Of a stretch of 64,000 bases of DNA, positions 50,976-59,989 are shown piece by piece. The position numbers and the translations under genes are program-made. The DNA lies in NCBI GenBank assembly GCA_946183365.1, contig CAMHAH010000015.1, positions 1 through 64,000 of the forward strand, read 5' to 3'. The notes beneath the pieces were generated by a model. It ran no database searches and was not told where the DNA came from. It worked only from the letters and a program-made list of their open reading frames with translations. The stretch is from an uncultured Clostridia bacterium. GTDB lineage: Bacteria > Bacillota > Clostridia > Oscillospirales > Acutalibacteraceae. The stretch's first letter is position 1. The number at the start of each line of letters is the position of its first letter.

Positions 50976-52334
50976 TTATCTGTCCTTCATCTCCGTGTAG
51001 GGCGTTTCTTCACAAACGCTCATATACGCGGGACGGATTATCTTTTTGACGTTCATGAGCTCTTCCATACGGTGAGCGCTCCAACCCGCTATCCTCGCGA
51101 CAGCGAAGATCGGGGTATACAGCTCCTGCGGCAGACCCAACATCTTATATACAAAGCCCGAGTAGAAGTCTACGTTAGCGGATACGCCCTTATACATCTT
51201 ACGGTTCTGAGCTATTATCTGCGGAGCGAGCCTCTCGATACGGCTGTACAGCCCGTACTCTTCCATCTCGCCCTTAGCCTGAGCGAGCTTCTCGACAGAG
51301 CCCCTGAACACACGGGCGCGGGGGTCTGAGATAGAGTATACCGCGTGGCCGATACCGTAGATAAGACCGCTGCGGTCATACGCCTCTTTGTTGAGTATCT
51401 TCTGAAGATATGCCGCTATCTCCTCGTCATCGGTCCAATCCTTGACATTATACTTGATCTCGTTCATCATGCCCATAACACGCAGGTTGGCGCCGCCGTG
51501 CTTGGGACCCTTGAGCGAGCACAGAGCCGCGGCTATTGCGGAATATGTGTCGGTGCCCGAGGAGGTGACAACGCAGGTGGTAAAGGTAGAGTTATTACCG
51601 CCGCCGTGCTCAGCGTGGAGTATCAGCGCCATATCAAGCACCTGAGCCTCAAGCTCGGTGAACTTGCGGTCCTCTCTGAGAGTGCTCAAAAGCAGCTCAG
51701 CTGTGGGCTCGCAGCGCTCGGGATTATGTATGAACAGGCTCTCTCCCTTTGAATAGTGGTTGTAAGCCTGATATGAATAGACCGTGAGCAGCGGGAACAG
51801 AGAAATGAGCTTCAAGCACTGGCGCAGCACGTTATCCATGCTCAAATTCATTACGTCGTGGTCATATGAGGCGAGCGTCAGCACCGCCTTGGCGAGAGCC
51901 GTCATCATATCCTTGCCCGACGCCTTGAGGATTACGTCGCGCACAAAATGCTTGGGCAGCACGCGCGAGTCTGAGAGCAGCTCCATAAAATCATCGAGCT
52001 CCTGCTTTGTGGGGAGCTTTGAGAACAGCAAGAGATAAACTACCTCTTCAAAGCCGAGGCGGTTCTCTTTTATACAGCCGTGTATGATATCCTCTACGTT
52101 TATACCGCGGTAAAAGAGCTTGCCGTCGGTAGGCACGGTCTTGCCGTTCACTATTTTGTTCTGTCTTATCTCGCTTACGTCGGTAAGGCCCGTAAGCACG
52201 CCCTTACCGTTAAGGTCTCTCAGTCCGATATTTACGTTGTATTTCGAATACAGCTCCTTGTCGATATTTCCGCGCTCCAAACATTCATTCGCGAGCGCCT
52301 GTATCCTCTTATCGCTTGTTGAGACTTTTGACAT
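50976..52334 (-). CDS. Citrate synthase
   Basis: The 452-residue enzyme condenses acetyl-CoA with oxaloacetate. Conserved histidines and the Asp appear in LILHAEHGGGNNSTF, LKGPKHGGANLRV, IYGIGHAVYSISDPRARVF and FYSGFVYKML. The length and the N-terminal LRDLNGKGVLTGLTDVSEI with YRGINVEDI fit the bacterial type-I-like long citrate synthases of Clostridia. The start is the ATG at 52334 with AAGGAAG upstream; a TTG three bases earlier is less likely. No other TCA genes are adjacent. The symbol gltA or citZ would be used. Confidence 0.92.
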   Translation of the reverse strand: MSKVSTSDKRIQALANECLERGNIDKELYSKYNVNIGLRDLNGKGVLTGLTDVSEIRQNKIVNGKTVPTDGKLFYRGINVEDIIHGCIKENRLGFEEVVYLLLFSKLPTKQELDDFMELLSDSRVLPKHFVRDVILKASGKDMMTALAKAVLTLASYDHDVMNLSMDNVLRQCLKLISLFPLLTVYSYQAYNHYSKGESLFIHNPERCEPTAELLLSTLREDRKFTELEAQVLDMALILHAEHGGGNNSTFTTCVVTSSGTDTYSAIAAALCSLKGPKHGGANLRVMGMMNEIKYNVKDWTDDEEIAAYLQKILNKEAYDRSGLIYGIGHAVYSISDPRARVFRGSVEKLAQAKGEMEEYGLYSRIERLAPQIIAQNRKMYKGVSANVDFYSGFVYKMLGLPQELYTPIFAVARIAGWSAHRMEELMNVKKIIRPAYMSVCEETPYTEMKDR

Positions 52335-52385
52335 CAAATCACTTCCTTACAGTCGTAGTGTGTGGTTGTGTGGTGTAACTGTAAT

Positions 52386-52414
52386 ATTATATCAAATTTT
52401 CGGTCAATAGTCAA
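52386..52414 (-). promoter_or_regulatory. Sigma-A promoter of citrate synthase
   Basis: On the minus strand TTGACT, a 17 bp spacer and TATAAT, about 50 bases before the start. Confidence 0.7.
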
Positions 52415-52436
52415 CCGACCGCCGCCTGATATATAT

Positions 52437-53363
52437 TTATTCAAAATTCTTTTTATCATAACCGAAGTTGGTCAATAAAGCCCTGCGGTTGCGCCAGTCC
52501 TCTTTGACCTTGACCCATGTCTGCAGGTTGACCTTACAGCCGAAGAACCTCTCTATATCCTGTCTTGAATAGGTGGATATCTTCTTGAGCATAGCGCCCT
52601 TCTTGCCTATGATTATGCCCTTGTGAGAGTCGCGCTCACAATAGATCGTAGCGTCTATATCCATGATATCGCCGCCGTCGCGCTCGCTCATGCTCTCTAC
52701 CACTACGGCTGTGCCGTGGGGTATCTCCTTATCGCATAATCTGAGTATCTTCTCGCGGATTATCTCAGAGACTATGACCTTCTCGGGCTGGTCGGTGACA
52801 GCGTCGTCATCAAAGAAATGGCCGCCCTCTATACAATGCTTTTTGAGCTCCTCCATCAGCGCAGGGAAACCCTCGCCCGTCTCAGCCGATATGGGCACTA
52901 CAGCGTCAAAATCATACAGCTCGCTGTAGCTGAGGATAGCCTCCATGAGCTCTTCCTTTTTATTCTTGAGGGTATCTATCTTATTTATTGCGAGGATAGC
53001 GGGCATATCGGACTTTTTGAGCTTTTCGATAAGGCTCTGCTCGCCCTTTCGCACGCCGCCTGTCGCTTCTACTACCAATACCGCCGCGTCGCCGCCCTGC
53101 ACACTCTCATTGATAGCCTTGACCATGTATTCACCAAGCTCGGTACGCGGCTTGTGCAGACCCGGCGTATCTATGAATACGAGCTGGTCGTCGCCCTCGG
53201 TATATATGCCCGTGATACGGTTGCGGGTAGTCTGGGGCTTTGACGATACTATGGCGATCTTGCGCCCTAAAATGCGGTTGAGTATCGAGCTCTTGCCAAC
53301 GTTGGGTATACCTACGATGGTGATAAAAGCCGATCTCTTGTTGTCTTTCATATTGTCTTTCAT
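52437..53363 (-). CDS. era: GTPase Era
   Basis: The 308-residue protein binds 16S rRNA and matures the 30S subunit. G domain motifs are GIPNVGKSS, the TTRNRI switch, DTPGLHKP and NKID. The C-terminal KH domain contains HKGIIIGKKGAMLKKISTYS and KVNLQTWVKVKEDW. It is the third gene after phoH and ybeY, a standard Firmicutes order, but a hairpin (53390-53414) lies between it and ybeY. The AAGGAAG signal supports the first ATG. Confidence 0.95.
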   Translation of the reverse strand: MKDNMKDNKRSAFITIVGIPNVGKSSILNRILGRKIAIVSSKPQTTRNRITGIYTEGDDQLVFIDTPGLHKPRTELGEYMVKAINESVQGGDAAVLVVEATGGVRKGEQSLIEKLKKSDMPAILAINKIDTLKNKKEELMEAILSYSELYDFDAVVPISAETGEGFPALMEELKKHCIEGGHFFDDDAVTDQPEKVIVSEIIREKILRLCDKEIPHGTAVVVESMSERDGGDIMDIDATIYCERDSHKGIIIGKKGAMLKKISTYSRQDIERFFGCKVNLQTWVKVKEDWRNRRALLTNFGYDKKNFE

Positions 53364-53389
53364 AATATCTTCCTTTATCAGTCTTTACA

Positions 53390-53414
53390 AAGGCGCACGC
53401 TGAGCGTGCGCCTT
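53390..53414 (-). terminator. Hairpin between ybeY and era
   Basis: AAGGCGCACGC/GCGTGCGCCTT strong stem with a three-base loop, followed on the minus strand by TGTAAAG. It may partly terminate or act as an mRNA processing site. Confidence 0.45.
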
Positions 53415-53427
53415 CAAGCGATGTGTT

Positions 53428-53910
53428 TTATACGACTACCAGGCCGAGCTGGGTCATGACCTCTTCTTCCTTGACGCGCATCACGCGCTTCTCCTCGGGC
53501 TGCATATGATCGTACCCTAGCAGATGGAGCATACTGTGTACCGTGAGATAGCATGCCTCGCGCTCAAAACTGTGGCCGAAGGTCACAGCCTGCTCCTGAG
53601 CCTTCTCGAGAGAGATGACGACGTCGCCGAGCAGCTTGGCGCCCGTATCGTGATTGATGTCATACTCGCCGTTCTCTCCTAAGGGGAACGACAGTACGTC
53701 GGTCTCAGAGTCGATGTTCCTGAACTGGGCGTTCAGTCTCCTGATCTCAAGATTGTCGACAAAGGTAACGGATACCTCAGCCGGTCCGTCGAATTTTTCG
53801 TTACGCAGTACAGCTGTACAAGCGCGCCTGATAAGCATCCTCATGCCCGTGGGGACTCGGAGCTTCTTTTGAGCGTCTGTGATGACTACTCTTACCTTTT
53901 CATTTGCCAT
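53428..53910 (-). CDS. ybeY: Endoribonuclease YbeY
   Basis: The 160-residue zinc-dependent RNase acts in rRNA processing and 70S quality control. The signature HSMLHLLGYDH (HxxxHxxxxxH) near residue 120 binds zinc, and SETDVLSFPLGENGE is conserved. The start is the ATG at 53910 behind GGGAG; the longer frame to 54021 has no signal and does not align with the family. It is placed between phoH and era as usual. Confidence 0.95.
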   Translation of the reverse strand: MANEKVRVVITDAQKKLRVPTGMRMLIRRACTAVLRNEKFDGPAEVSVTFVDNLEIRRLNAQFRNIDSETDVLSFPLGENGEYDINHDTGAKLLGDVVISLEKAQEQAVTFGHSFEREACYLTVHSMLHLLGYDHMQPEEKRVMRVKEEEVMTQLGLVVV

Positions 53911-54102
53911 AACGATCTCCCACTCTCTTTGGCTCGCCCGCAAAATAGCCCTTGCTATCCGTGCGAGGGTGTATAAGTTTTCAGGAACATGGAGTAGTGT
54001 TGGTAAGCGGCGATTTGTCAATTCGGCGTCATAACTAAAAACTGCATATTCACTCTATATCATATCGCGGCGCACTGACCTGCGCACGATAATAATATCA
54101 TT

Positions 54103-55062
54103 TTAAGAACGGCCGCGCTCCTGAGCCCTCTCATATGCTTTGATGATATCCTGCACCAGCCTGTGGCGTACTACGTCCTTCTCAGAGAAGGTCAGCCTCT
54201 CTATGCCCTTGATGCCTTTTAGTATCTTGACCGCTTCTTTCAGTCCGGACTTAGCGCCCGAGGGCAGGTCGATCTGTGTGATGTCGCCCGTGATGACCAT
54301 TTTAGAGTTATTGCCCAAGCGCGTCAGGAACATCTTCATCTGTTCAGAGGTGGTGTTCTGAGCCTCGTCGAGGATGATGAAGCTGTCGTCCAGCGTCCTG
54401 CCGCGCATATAAGCCAGCGGAGCTACCTCGATATTGCCGCGCTCAAGATATTTCTGATAGGTCTCAGCGCCGAGCATATCGAACAGAGCGTCATACAGGG
54501 GTCTGAGATAGGGGTCAACCTTGCTCTGCAGATCGCCCGGCAGAAAGCCCAGCTTCTCACCCGCTTCTACAGCGGGTCTGGTCAGGATGATGCGGTTGAC
54601 CTCTTTTGAGCGGAAGGCTGTGACCGCCATAGCGACAGCGAGATAGGTCTTGCCCGTGCCGGCGGGGCCTACCGCGATGGTGATTGTATTGTCCTCGATA
54701 GCGGAGCAATACCGCTTCTGACCCATCGTCTTAGGCTTGATGGGCTTACCCTTTGACGTCACGCATACGCAGTCGGACGCAAGGCTCTCTATCTTCTCTT
54801 CGCTGCCGTCGTTGACAAGCGAGATACAATATGTTATATTCTGTTCGCTGAGCTGTTCGCCTCGGTTGAGCAGGCTCAGTAAACTGTCGATGACCTTGCT
54901 CGCCTTTAAAACTCCCTCGGCGTCGCCGGATATCTTGAGCTCGCTGTCACGCGCGTGTACACGCACATTGAACTCGTCCTCGATGATCTTTATATTGGAG
55001 TCAAAGCTGCCGAAAAGCGCGGCGGCATGCTCCATACGGTCTATATTGATGATTTGTTCCAT
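54103..55062 (-). CDS. phoH: PhoH-like ATPase
   Basis: The 319-residue PhoH family protein carries Walker A VGPAGTGKTYLAVAMA, the RPAVEAGEKLGFLPGDLQ segment and the Walker B region FIILDEAQNTT. Its N-terminal KH-like region (residues 5-75) is typical of the YbeZ type that pairs with YbeY. AGAGG precedes the ATG. It is the first gene of the phoH-ybeY-era cluster, about 190 bases before ybeY. Confidence 0.93.
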   Translation of the reverse strand: MEQIINIDRMEHAAALFGSFDSNIKIIEDEFNVRVHARDSELKISGDAEGVLKASKVIDSLLSLLNRGEQLSEQNITYCISLVNDGSEEKIESLASDCVCVTSKGKPIKPKTMGQKRYCSAIEDNTITIAVGPAGTGKTYLAVAMAVTAFRSKEVNRIILTRPAVEAGEKLGFLPGDLQSKVDPYLRPLYDALFDMLGAETYQKYLERGNIEVAPLAYMRGRTLDDSFIILDEAQNTTSEQMKMFLTRLGNNSKMVITGDITQIDLPSGAKSGLKEAVKILKGIKGIERLTFSEKDVVRHRLVQDIIKAYERAQERGRS

Positions 55063-55125
55063 ATAACCTCTTGTGCATACGGATAACTCCCAAGAGTATA
55101 GCTATCCATTTTTATAGATTAAGTT

Positions 55126-55154
55126 ATTATAACATACATAAATGATAAAATCAA
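55126..55154 (-). promoter_or_regulatory. Sigma-A promoter of phoH-ybeY-era
   Basis: On the minus strand TTGATT, a 17 bp spacer and TATAAT. Confidence 0.65.
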
Positions 55155-55236
55155 CCATTTTTCCATAAAATTTTCATGATTTCTTAAAATATTTTATATA
55201 TAATATATAGTACGCGATACAGCCCGGGTCATTATG

Positions 55237-55266
55237 TTGACTTTGGCTTGAATAATATTGTATAAT
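55237..55266 (+). promoter_or_regulatory. Sigma-A promoter of the 336-residue lipoprotein
   Basis: TTGACT, an 18 bp spacer and TATAAT, 59 bases before the ATG. Confidence 0.65.
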
Positions 55267-55325
55267 GATAAGAGTGTGTTATAAAAGTTTTCAAACAAAC
55301 TCCGTATCATAAGGAGATAATAACT

Positions 55326-56336
55326 ATGAAGCGTATATTATGTATAGCGCTATGCGCCCTCGCGGCGATACTCGCCTGCTCTTGCGACAATGATAAAGCC
55401 GAGCCTACCGTCGCAGACGAAACAGAAGCCTCAAAGCCCGCGGCGACAGAGACCGCCGCTTCGACAGAGAGCAGCAACGCAGGGCTCAAGGCGTTCATGG
55501 AGAAGTTCGACGATACTCCCACGGTCGGCGACAAGCTCATTTATGAGGATAAAAACATAACGGTGAACGTACACGGCATCAACTACGCCGTAACGGCGGG
55601 CCCCGAGCTGCACCTCGTTATAGACAATCATCTCGACAAGGATATAACCGTACAGGCTCCCTACGCGGTCATAAACAGCTATATGATGACCCCCGAGCTG
55701 AACATAACCATCCCGGCGGGCAAGAGCGCGGGCGGCAACCTCTGCCTGAGCTATACCAATCTCGCTTACGCCGACATAACCTGTATCAAGGATATCGAGT
55801 TCGTCCTCAGAGTGGTAGAGCCCAAGAACTATAATCCCATCTTAACCACCGATATGATCGGCCTCAAGACCTCGGCGGTCAAGGATGAGAAGGTCGAATA
55901 TGATGAGGGCGGTCAAATAGCCTATGACGACAACGATATCAAGATAGTTTTCAAGAACCTGCCCGCGTCCGACATCAAAACCGACGAGGGCGTATCTCCG
56001 ATATACACGGGCGACGGCAACGCCGAGCTGCCGGTATATATCTATAACGGCACCGACCGCACGATATCGGTACAGACAGGCAGCGTCACCGTTAACGGCT
56101 ACGACCTGACCTCGGTCATGAACCGCACGGTACTGCCAGGCAAGCGCGCCGTAGACACCGTAACATTCTACCGTATGGATCTGGACGAGCACAGCATAGA
56201 CGCTATCGACAGCGCTAAGATATCGTTCGAGATAAAGGACGCCGAGACATGGAAGTCAATCTACTCGACCGATATGATAAGCGTAAAGCTGCAGTCAAAA
56301 GCCGAGCCGACCGACAGTAAAGAACCCACTGAATAA
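55326..56336 (+). CDS. Lipoprotein with two tandem beta-sandwich (DUF4352-like) domains
   Basis: The 336-residue product has a lipobox (ILACS or ACSC, Cys18 or Cys20) and a Thr/Ala-rich tether (about 22-55). It then carries two similar beta domains, about 70-180 and 195-320. Each contains a VINSYMM/VTVNGYDL strand and a PAGKSAGG/LPGKRAVD turn, an internal repeat that resembles DUF4352-type Ig folds in lipoproteins. No enzymatic motif is seen. It is monocistronic with promoter and terminator. The function is unknown; binding at the cell surface is likely. Confidence 0.7.
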   Translation: MKRILCIALCALAAILACSCDNDKAEPTVADETEASKPAATETAASTESSNAGLKAFMEKFDDTPTVGDKLIYEDKNITVNVHGINYAVTAGPELHLVIDNHLDKDITVQAPYAVINSYMMTPELNITIPAGKSAGGNLCLSYTNLAYADITCIKDIEFVLRVVEPKNYNPILTTDMIGLKTSAVKDEKVEYDEGGQIAYDDNDIKIVFKNLPASDIKTDEGVSPIYTGDGNAELPVYIYNGTDRTISVQTGSVTVNGYDLTSVMNRTVLPGKRAVDTVTFYRMDLDEHSIDAIDSAKISFEIKDAETWKSIYSTDMISVKLQSKAEPTDSKEPTE

Positions 56337-56341
56337 CTCTA

Positions 56342-56369
56342 AGCCCGCTGAAACGCGGGCTTCTTTATT
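56342..56369 (+). terminator. Rho-independent terminator of the lipoprotein gene
   Basis: AGCCCGC/GCGGGCT stem followed by TCTTTATT. Confidence 0.75.
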
Positions 56370-56417
56370 GAAAACCACAAATCACAGACTACTGACCGCA
56401 GATGTAAAGAAAAATAC

Positions 56418-56446
56418 TTGACATCCGCTCTGTAGGGTGCTATAAT
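56418..56446 (+). promoter_or_regulatory. Consensus sigma-A promoter of ylxM-ffh
   Basis: TTGACA, a 17 bp spacer and TATAAT: a perfect consensus. Confidence 0.8.
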
Positions 56447-56496
56447 AGCCTAGGTGTAAAGCTCTTTGCTTTACAGAAAGGATGAGCCCCTCTCAT

Positions 56497-56844
56497 ATGA
56501 ACAGCAAACCGAACATATCACTCCTCTACGATTTTTACGGCGAGCTGCTGCAAGCCTCACAGCAAAGGGTCATCGAGCTGTACGTCAACGACGATCTGTC
56601 GCTGTCAGAAACAGCTGACATCCTCGGCATAAGCCGCCAGGGGGTGCGCGACTCTCTCTCGAGAGCTGAGAAGAAGCTAAATGAATATGAAAGCAAATTA
56701 GGGCTTTTAGAGGCTTATCGCAGGCGCATAGAGCGCAACGATAAGATACGCCTCAACCTTTCAAAAATCAAGACCGCAGACGACCCGGCGGATATAGCCG
56801 GACTTACAGATGAAATAGAAGAACTGCTGAAGGGAGATGACTGA
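56497..56844 (+). CDS. ylxM: YlxM family HTH protein (UPF0122)
   Basis: The 115-residue sigma-70-region-4-like protein is associated with the signal recognition particle operon. LSLSETADILGISRQGVRDS forms the HTH, and the YDFYGELLQASQQRVIELY opening is typical. The start is set at the ATG at 56497 by family alignment; an ATG at 56482 touches AAAGG directly, so the choice is uncertain. Its stop lies one base before ffh. Confidence 0.9.
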   Translation: MNSKPNISLLYDFYGELLQASQQRVIELYVNDDLSLSETADILGISRQGVRDSLSRAEKKLNEYESKLGLLEAYRRRIERNDKIRLNLSKIKTADDPADIAGLTDEIEELLKGDD

Positions 56845-56845
56845 T

Positions 56846-58213
56846 ATGGCATTTGAAGGATTGTCCGATAAGCTGAATAACGCCTTTAAAAAGCTCAAGA
56901 ACAAAGGCAGGCTGACCGAGGCCGACGTAAGAGAGGCTATGCGCGAGGTAAGGCTCGCTCTCTTAGAGGCGGACGTAAACTTCAAGGTCGCTAAGGACTT
57001 TACCAACAAGGTCACCGAGCGCGCTATAGGCGCCGACGTAATGGAAAGTCTGACACCCGCCCAGATGGTCATCAAGATAGTTAACGAGGAGCTCGTAAGC
57101 CTCATGGGCGATGAGGACGCTCGTATAGAGTTCGCCTCAAAGCCCCCGACGATAATCATGCTTTGCGGCTTGCAGGGCGCCGGTAAAACCACCCACGCCG
57201 CAAAGCTCGGTAAATACCTCAAGGCTCAAAATCACCGTCCGATGCTCGTAGCCTGTGATATATACCGACCCGCCGCTATCGAACAGCTAAAGGTGGTAGG
57301 CGCAAAGGCAGAGGTTCCCGTTTTTGAGATGGGTACCGAGAACCCCGTCAAGATAGCTAAGGAAGCTATACGTCACGCTAAGGATCACGGCAACGATATC
57401 GTTATCCTCGATACCGCGGGACGACTTCATATAGACGAGCAGCTCATGCAGGAGCTGAGAGATATCAAGGCTGAGGTAGCCCCCGACGAGATACTGCTGA
57501 CCATCGACTCGATGACCGGTCAGGACGCCGTCAACGTCGCCAAGACCTTTAACGAGGCTCTCGACATTACGGGCGTCATCCTCACTAAGCTCGACGGCGA
57601 TACCCGAGGCGGCGCCGCGCTGAGCGTAAAGGCTGTCACAGGCAGACCCATCAAGTTCTCAGGTACGGGCGAGAAGCTCGAGGATCTCGAGCAGTTCCAC
57701 CCCGACCGTATGGCTTCACGTATTCTCGGTATGGGCGACGTACTCACCCTTATCGAAGAGGCTGAGCAGAAGCTCGACCAGAAGAAGGCCGAACAGCTCG
57801 CCGAGAAGATGCTCAAAAACAAAATGGACTTCAACGATATGCTCGACCAGCTCGAGCAGGTGAAGAACATGGGACCCATCAAGGGTATATTGAGCAAGCT
57901 GCCGGGCATAGGCAACAAGGTCGACGATATGGATATCAACGACCGCGTGCTCGACTGGAACAGAGCCATCATCCAGTCTATGACCCCCGAGGAGCGCTCT
58001 CACCCCGGGCTGATGAACCCCTCGCGCAAGCGCCGTATAGCCGCGGGCTCCGGCAGACCCGTAGAAGAGGTCAACCGCCTTATAAAACAGCTTGAGCAGA
58101 CGCAGAAGATGATGCGCCAGTTCACCTCGAACAGCAAGAAGGGCAGACAGCTCAGAAAGATGCTGAACAACAACGGCGGTATGCCCCCGATGGGCGGCTT
58201 TCCCGGGATGTAA
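56846..58213 (+). CDS. ffh: Signal recognition particle GTPase Ffh
   Basis: The 455-residue SRP54 protein targets ribosomes carrying signal sequences to the membrane. The N domain (EGLSDKLNNAFKKLK), the G domain with GLQGAGKTTHAAKLG near 107, DTAGRL, TKLDGDTRGGA and the methionine-rich M domain (MMRQFTSNSKKGRQLRKML, ending GMPPMGGFPGM) are present. The ATG at 56846 has AGGGAG upstream. It follows ylxM and precedes rpsP, a standard order. Confidence 0.96.
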   Translation: MAFEGLSDKLNNAFKKLKNKGRLTEADVREAMREVRLALLEADVNFKVAKDFTNKVTERAIGADVMESLTPAQMVIKIVNEELVSLMGDEDARIEFASKPPTIIMLCGLQGAGKTTHAAKLGKYLKAQNHRPMLVACDIYRPAAIEQLKVVGAKAEVPVFEMGTENPVKIAKEAIRHAKDHGNDIVILDTAGRLHIDEQLMQELRDIKAEVAPDEILLTIDSMTGQDAVNVAKTFNEALDITGVILTKLDGDTRGGAALSVKAVTGRPIKFSGTGEKLEDLEQFHPDRMASRILGMGDVLTLIEEAEQKLDQKKAEQLAEKMLKNKMDFNDMLDQLEQVKNMGPIKGILSKLPGIGNKVDDMDINDRVLDWNRAIIQSMTPEERSHPGLMNPSRKRRIAAGSGRPVEEVNRLIKQLEQTQKMMRQFTSNSKKGRQLRKMLNNNGGMPPMGGFPGM

Positions 58214-58327
58214 ACGCTGATCACGGAGAGATCCGTTCAGATAATTTACGACTGTAAATTATATATATAACACGGTCGCGCCGTATTTCGGCAGGCCGAA
58301 AGATCTATCAGAACAGGAGGTAACACA

Positions 58328-58567
58328 ATGGTAAAAATCAGACTCAGAAGAATGGGCGCTAAGAAGAACCCCTTCTATCGTATCGTTGTAGCTGACTCTC
58401 GCTATCCCCGCGACGGTCGCTTCATCGAAGAGATCGGCACCTATAACCCCACCACAGAGCCCTCAGAGGTTAAGGTAGACGCCGACAAGGTCAAAGAGTG
58501 GATCGCTAAAGGCGCACAGCCGACCGATACCGTAAAGGCTTTATTAAAGAACACAGGAATTTTATAA
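58328..58567 (+). CDS. rpsP: 30S ribosomal protein S16
   Basis: The 79-residue protein carries the S16 signature ([40 protein letters not shown]). GGAGG precedes the ATG by the right distance. It lies between ffh and khpA; the rimM and trmD genes that follow in many Firmicutes are not adjacent here. Confidence 0.97.
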   Translation: MVKIRLRRMGAKKNPFYRIVVADSRYPRDGRFIEEIGTYNPTTEPSEVKVDADKVKEWIAKGAQPTDTVKALLKNTGIL

Positions 58568-58603
58568 TAGTATTTGTAGTTATATTGCGAAAGGACCATA
58601 ATT

Positions 58604-58837
58604 ATGAAAGACTTACTTCTTACTATTGCACAGGGTTTAGTAGAAGAACCCGACGCGGCTAGCGTAACTGTTGATGAACCCAACGAAGAGGGTACTGTCG
58701 TTTATCACATCCACGTAGCAGAGGGCGACATGGGCAGGATCATCGGTAAGCAGGGCAGAATAGCCAAGGCTATCCGCACAGTTGCCCGCTCCGCGGCTAT
58801 CCGCAAGAACGAGAAGGTTATGGTAGAGATCGACTAA
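58604..58837 (+). CDS. khpA: RNA-binding KH domain protein KhpA (YlqC)
   Basis: The 77-residue single-KH-domain protein has the GRIIGKQGRIAKAIRTVARS loop that contacts RNA. It works with KhpB/EloR in cell elongation control in Firmicutes. It is 36 bases downstream of rpsP, a conserved pair, and the terminator at 58871-58900 closes the operon. Confidence 0.93.
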   Translation: MKDLLLTIAQGLVEEPDAASVTVDEPNEEGTVVYHIHVAEGDMGRIIGKQGRIAKAIRTVARSAAIRKNEKVMVEID

Positions 58838-59103
58838 TTCCACATTTCCATAGCACATTTTTCAGGAATGACGCATCTATTCGGATGCGTTTTTTCTTTT
58901 ATCCTTTTGCTTTCATGCTATTGCTAAGAAAATGTTTTTATGATAAAATATTTAATGATAATTATTTAAAGAATAATATCAAAAATCGGCATTACAGTCG
59001 AATTTCGTAAATCAACTATTTTTATCCGTCTACAATTTTCCTGCTTTATCAGCCCTTGTACAAGGTATAATAACAGTACATCGATAAAAAGGGGCTGATT
59101 GAT
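58838..59103. other. Intergenic region before yqzL-recO
   Basis: It contains the khpA terminator; beyond it nothing coding. A TATAAT at 59066-59071 near the palindrome CTTGTACAAG may be the yqzL-recO promoter, but no good -35 is seen. Confidence 0.4.
58871..58900 (+). terminator. Rho-independent terminator of the ylxM-ffh-rpsP-khpA operon
   Basis: ACGCATC/GATGCGT stem followed by TTTTTTCTTTT. Confidence 0.85.
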
Positions 59104-59271
59104 TTGACAGATGAAAAAGACGCATGGAACTCGTTTTTTCAGAGCGGCAGCGTGCTGGATTATCTCGAATACAAGGCTATCCAGTACGCTAAGAACGGCG
59201 GCGAGCTGAAAGAGGCTAAGAATGAAGTTCAAGACAAAGGGTCTGATACTGAGAGAACAGAATATCGGTGA
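59104..59271 (+). CDS. yqzL: YqzL-like small protein upstream of recO
   Basis: A 55-residue frame starts at a TTG behind AAGGGG and begins (M)TDEKDAWNSFFQSGSVLDY, then LEYKAIQYAKNGG. Bacillus YqzL proteins, which sit just before recO, share the W..F..(T/S)G....YL.YK pattern. Its last 50 bases overlap the recO start in another frame, suggesting coupled translation. Its function is unknown in the family. Confidence 0.6.
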   Translation: MTDEKDAWNSFFQSGSVLDYLEYKAIQYAKNGGELKEAKNEVQDKGSDTERTEYR

Positions 59272-59971
59272 ACGCGATAAGCTCGTATGGGCTCTGACCG
59301 AGAGCCACGGTATACTGCGCGCCTTTGTACGCGGCGCAAAAAGCATCAAAAGCCCTAAGTGCGCCGGCACGGGGCTTTTGTCGTATTCGTCGCTGTCAGT
59401 CTTTGAGGGCAGGGACAGCTACAGCATAGACGAGGCCGAGGTCATAGAGCAGTTCACGGGGCTCAGGAAGGACGTAGAGAATTTGTCGCTTGCTCAGTAC
59501 TTCTGCGAGCTGTGCATAAGCCTCTGCCCAAAGGGTCAGGAGGCTTACGATCACCTGCGGCTCATGCTCAACTCGCTGTATATGCTGTCTGAGAACAAGC
59601 GCCCGCCTTTACAGGTCAAGATATGCTTTGAGATGAGGCTCATATCGCTGTCTGGCTATATGCCCGACCTTGTGATGTGCGCCGACTGCGGAGTATACGA
59701 AGCGCCCGAGATGGTGTTCATCCCTCAGAACGGCAAGCTATATTGCTCAAACTGCGCCGATCGGCTGCGTATATTTGAACAGCGCCTGCCCGTATCGGCG
59801 ATAACCGCGCTCAGGCATACCGTCTACGCTGATTTTGACAAGCTCTTTTCATTCAAGCTCAAGGACGAACTGCTCGAGCCGCTGTCCTCAGCCACAGAGC
59901 GCTACATAGCCTATATGACGCAGAGGGACTACCCTACCCTGCAATTCTATAAAAGTTTAAGAACACACTGA
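59222..59971 (+). CDS. recO: DNA repair protein RecO
   Basis: The 249-residue protein anneals ssDNA and loads RecA with RecR. The N-terminal OB fold (KFKTKGLILREQNIGERDKL) and a C-terminal zinc finger (MCADCGVYEAPE, YCSNCADR; CxxC pairs at about 157/160 and 179/182) are present. It overlaps yqzL and is followed 18 bases later by mutS2. Confidence 0.93.
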   Translation: MKFKTKGLILREQNIGERDKLVWALTESHGILRAFVRGAKSIKSPKCAGTGLLSYSSLSVFEGRDSYSIDEAEVIEQFTGLRKDVENLSLAQYFCELCISLCPKGQEAYDHLRLMLNSLYMLSENKRPPLQVKICFEMRLISLSGYMPDLVMCADCGVYEAPEMVFIPQNGKLYCSNCADRLRIFEQRLPVSAITALRHTVYADFDKLFSFKLKDELLEPLSSATERYIAYMTQRDYPTLQFYKSLRTH

Positions 59972-59989
59972 GATACATAAGGATACGCC

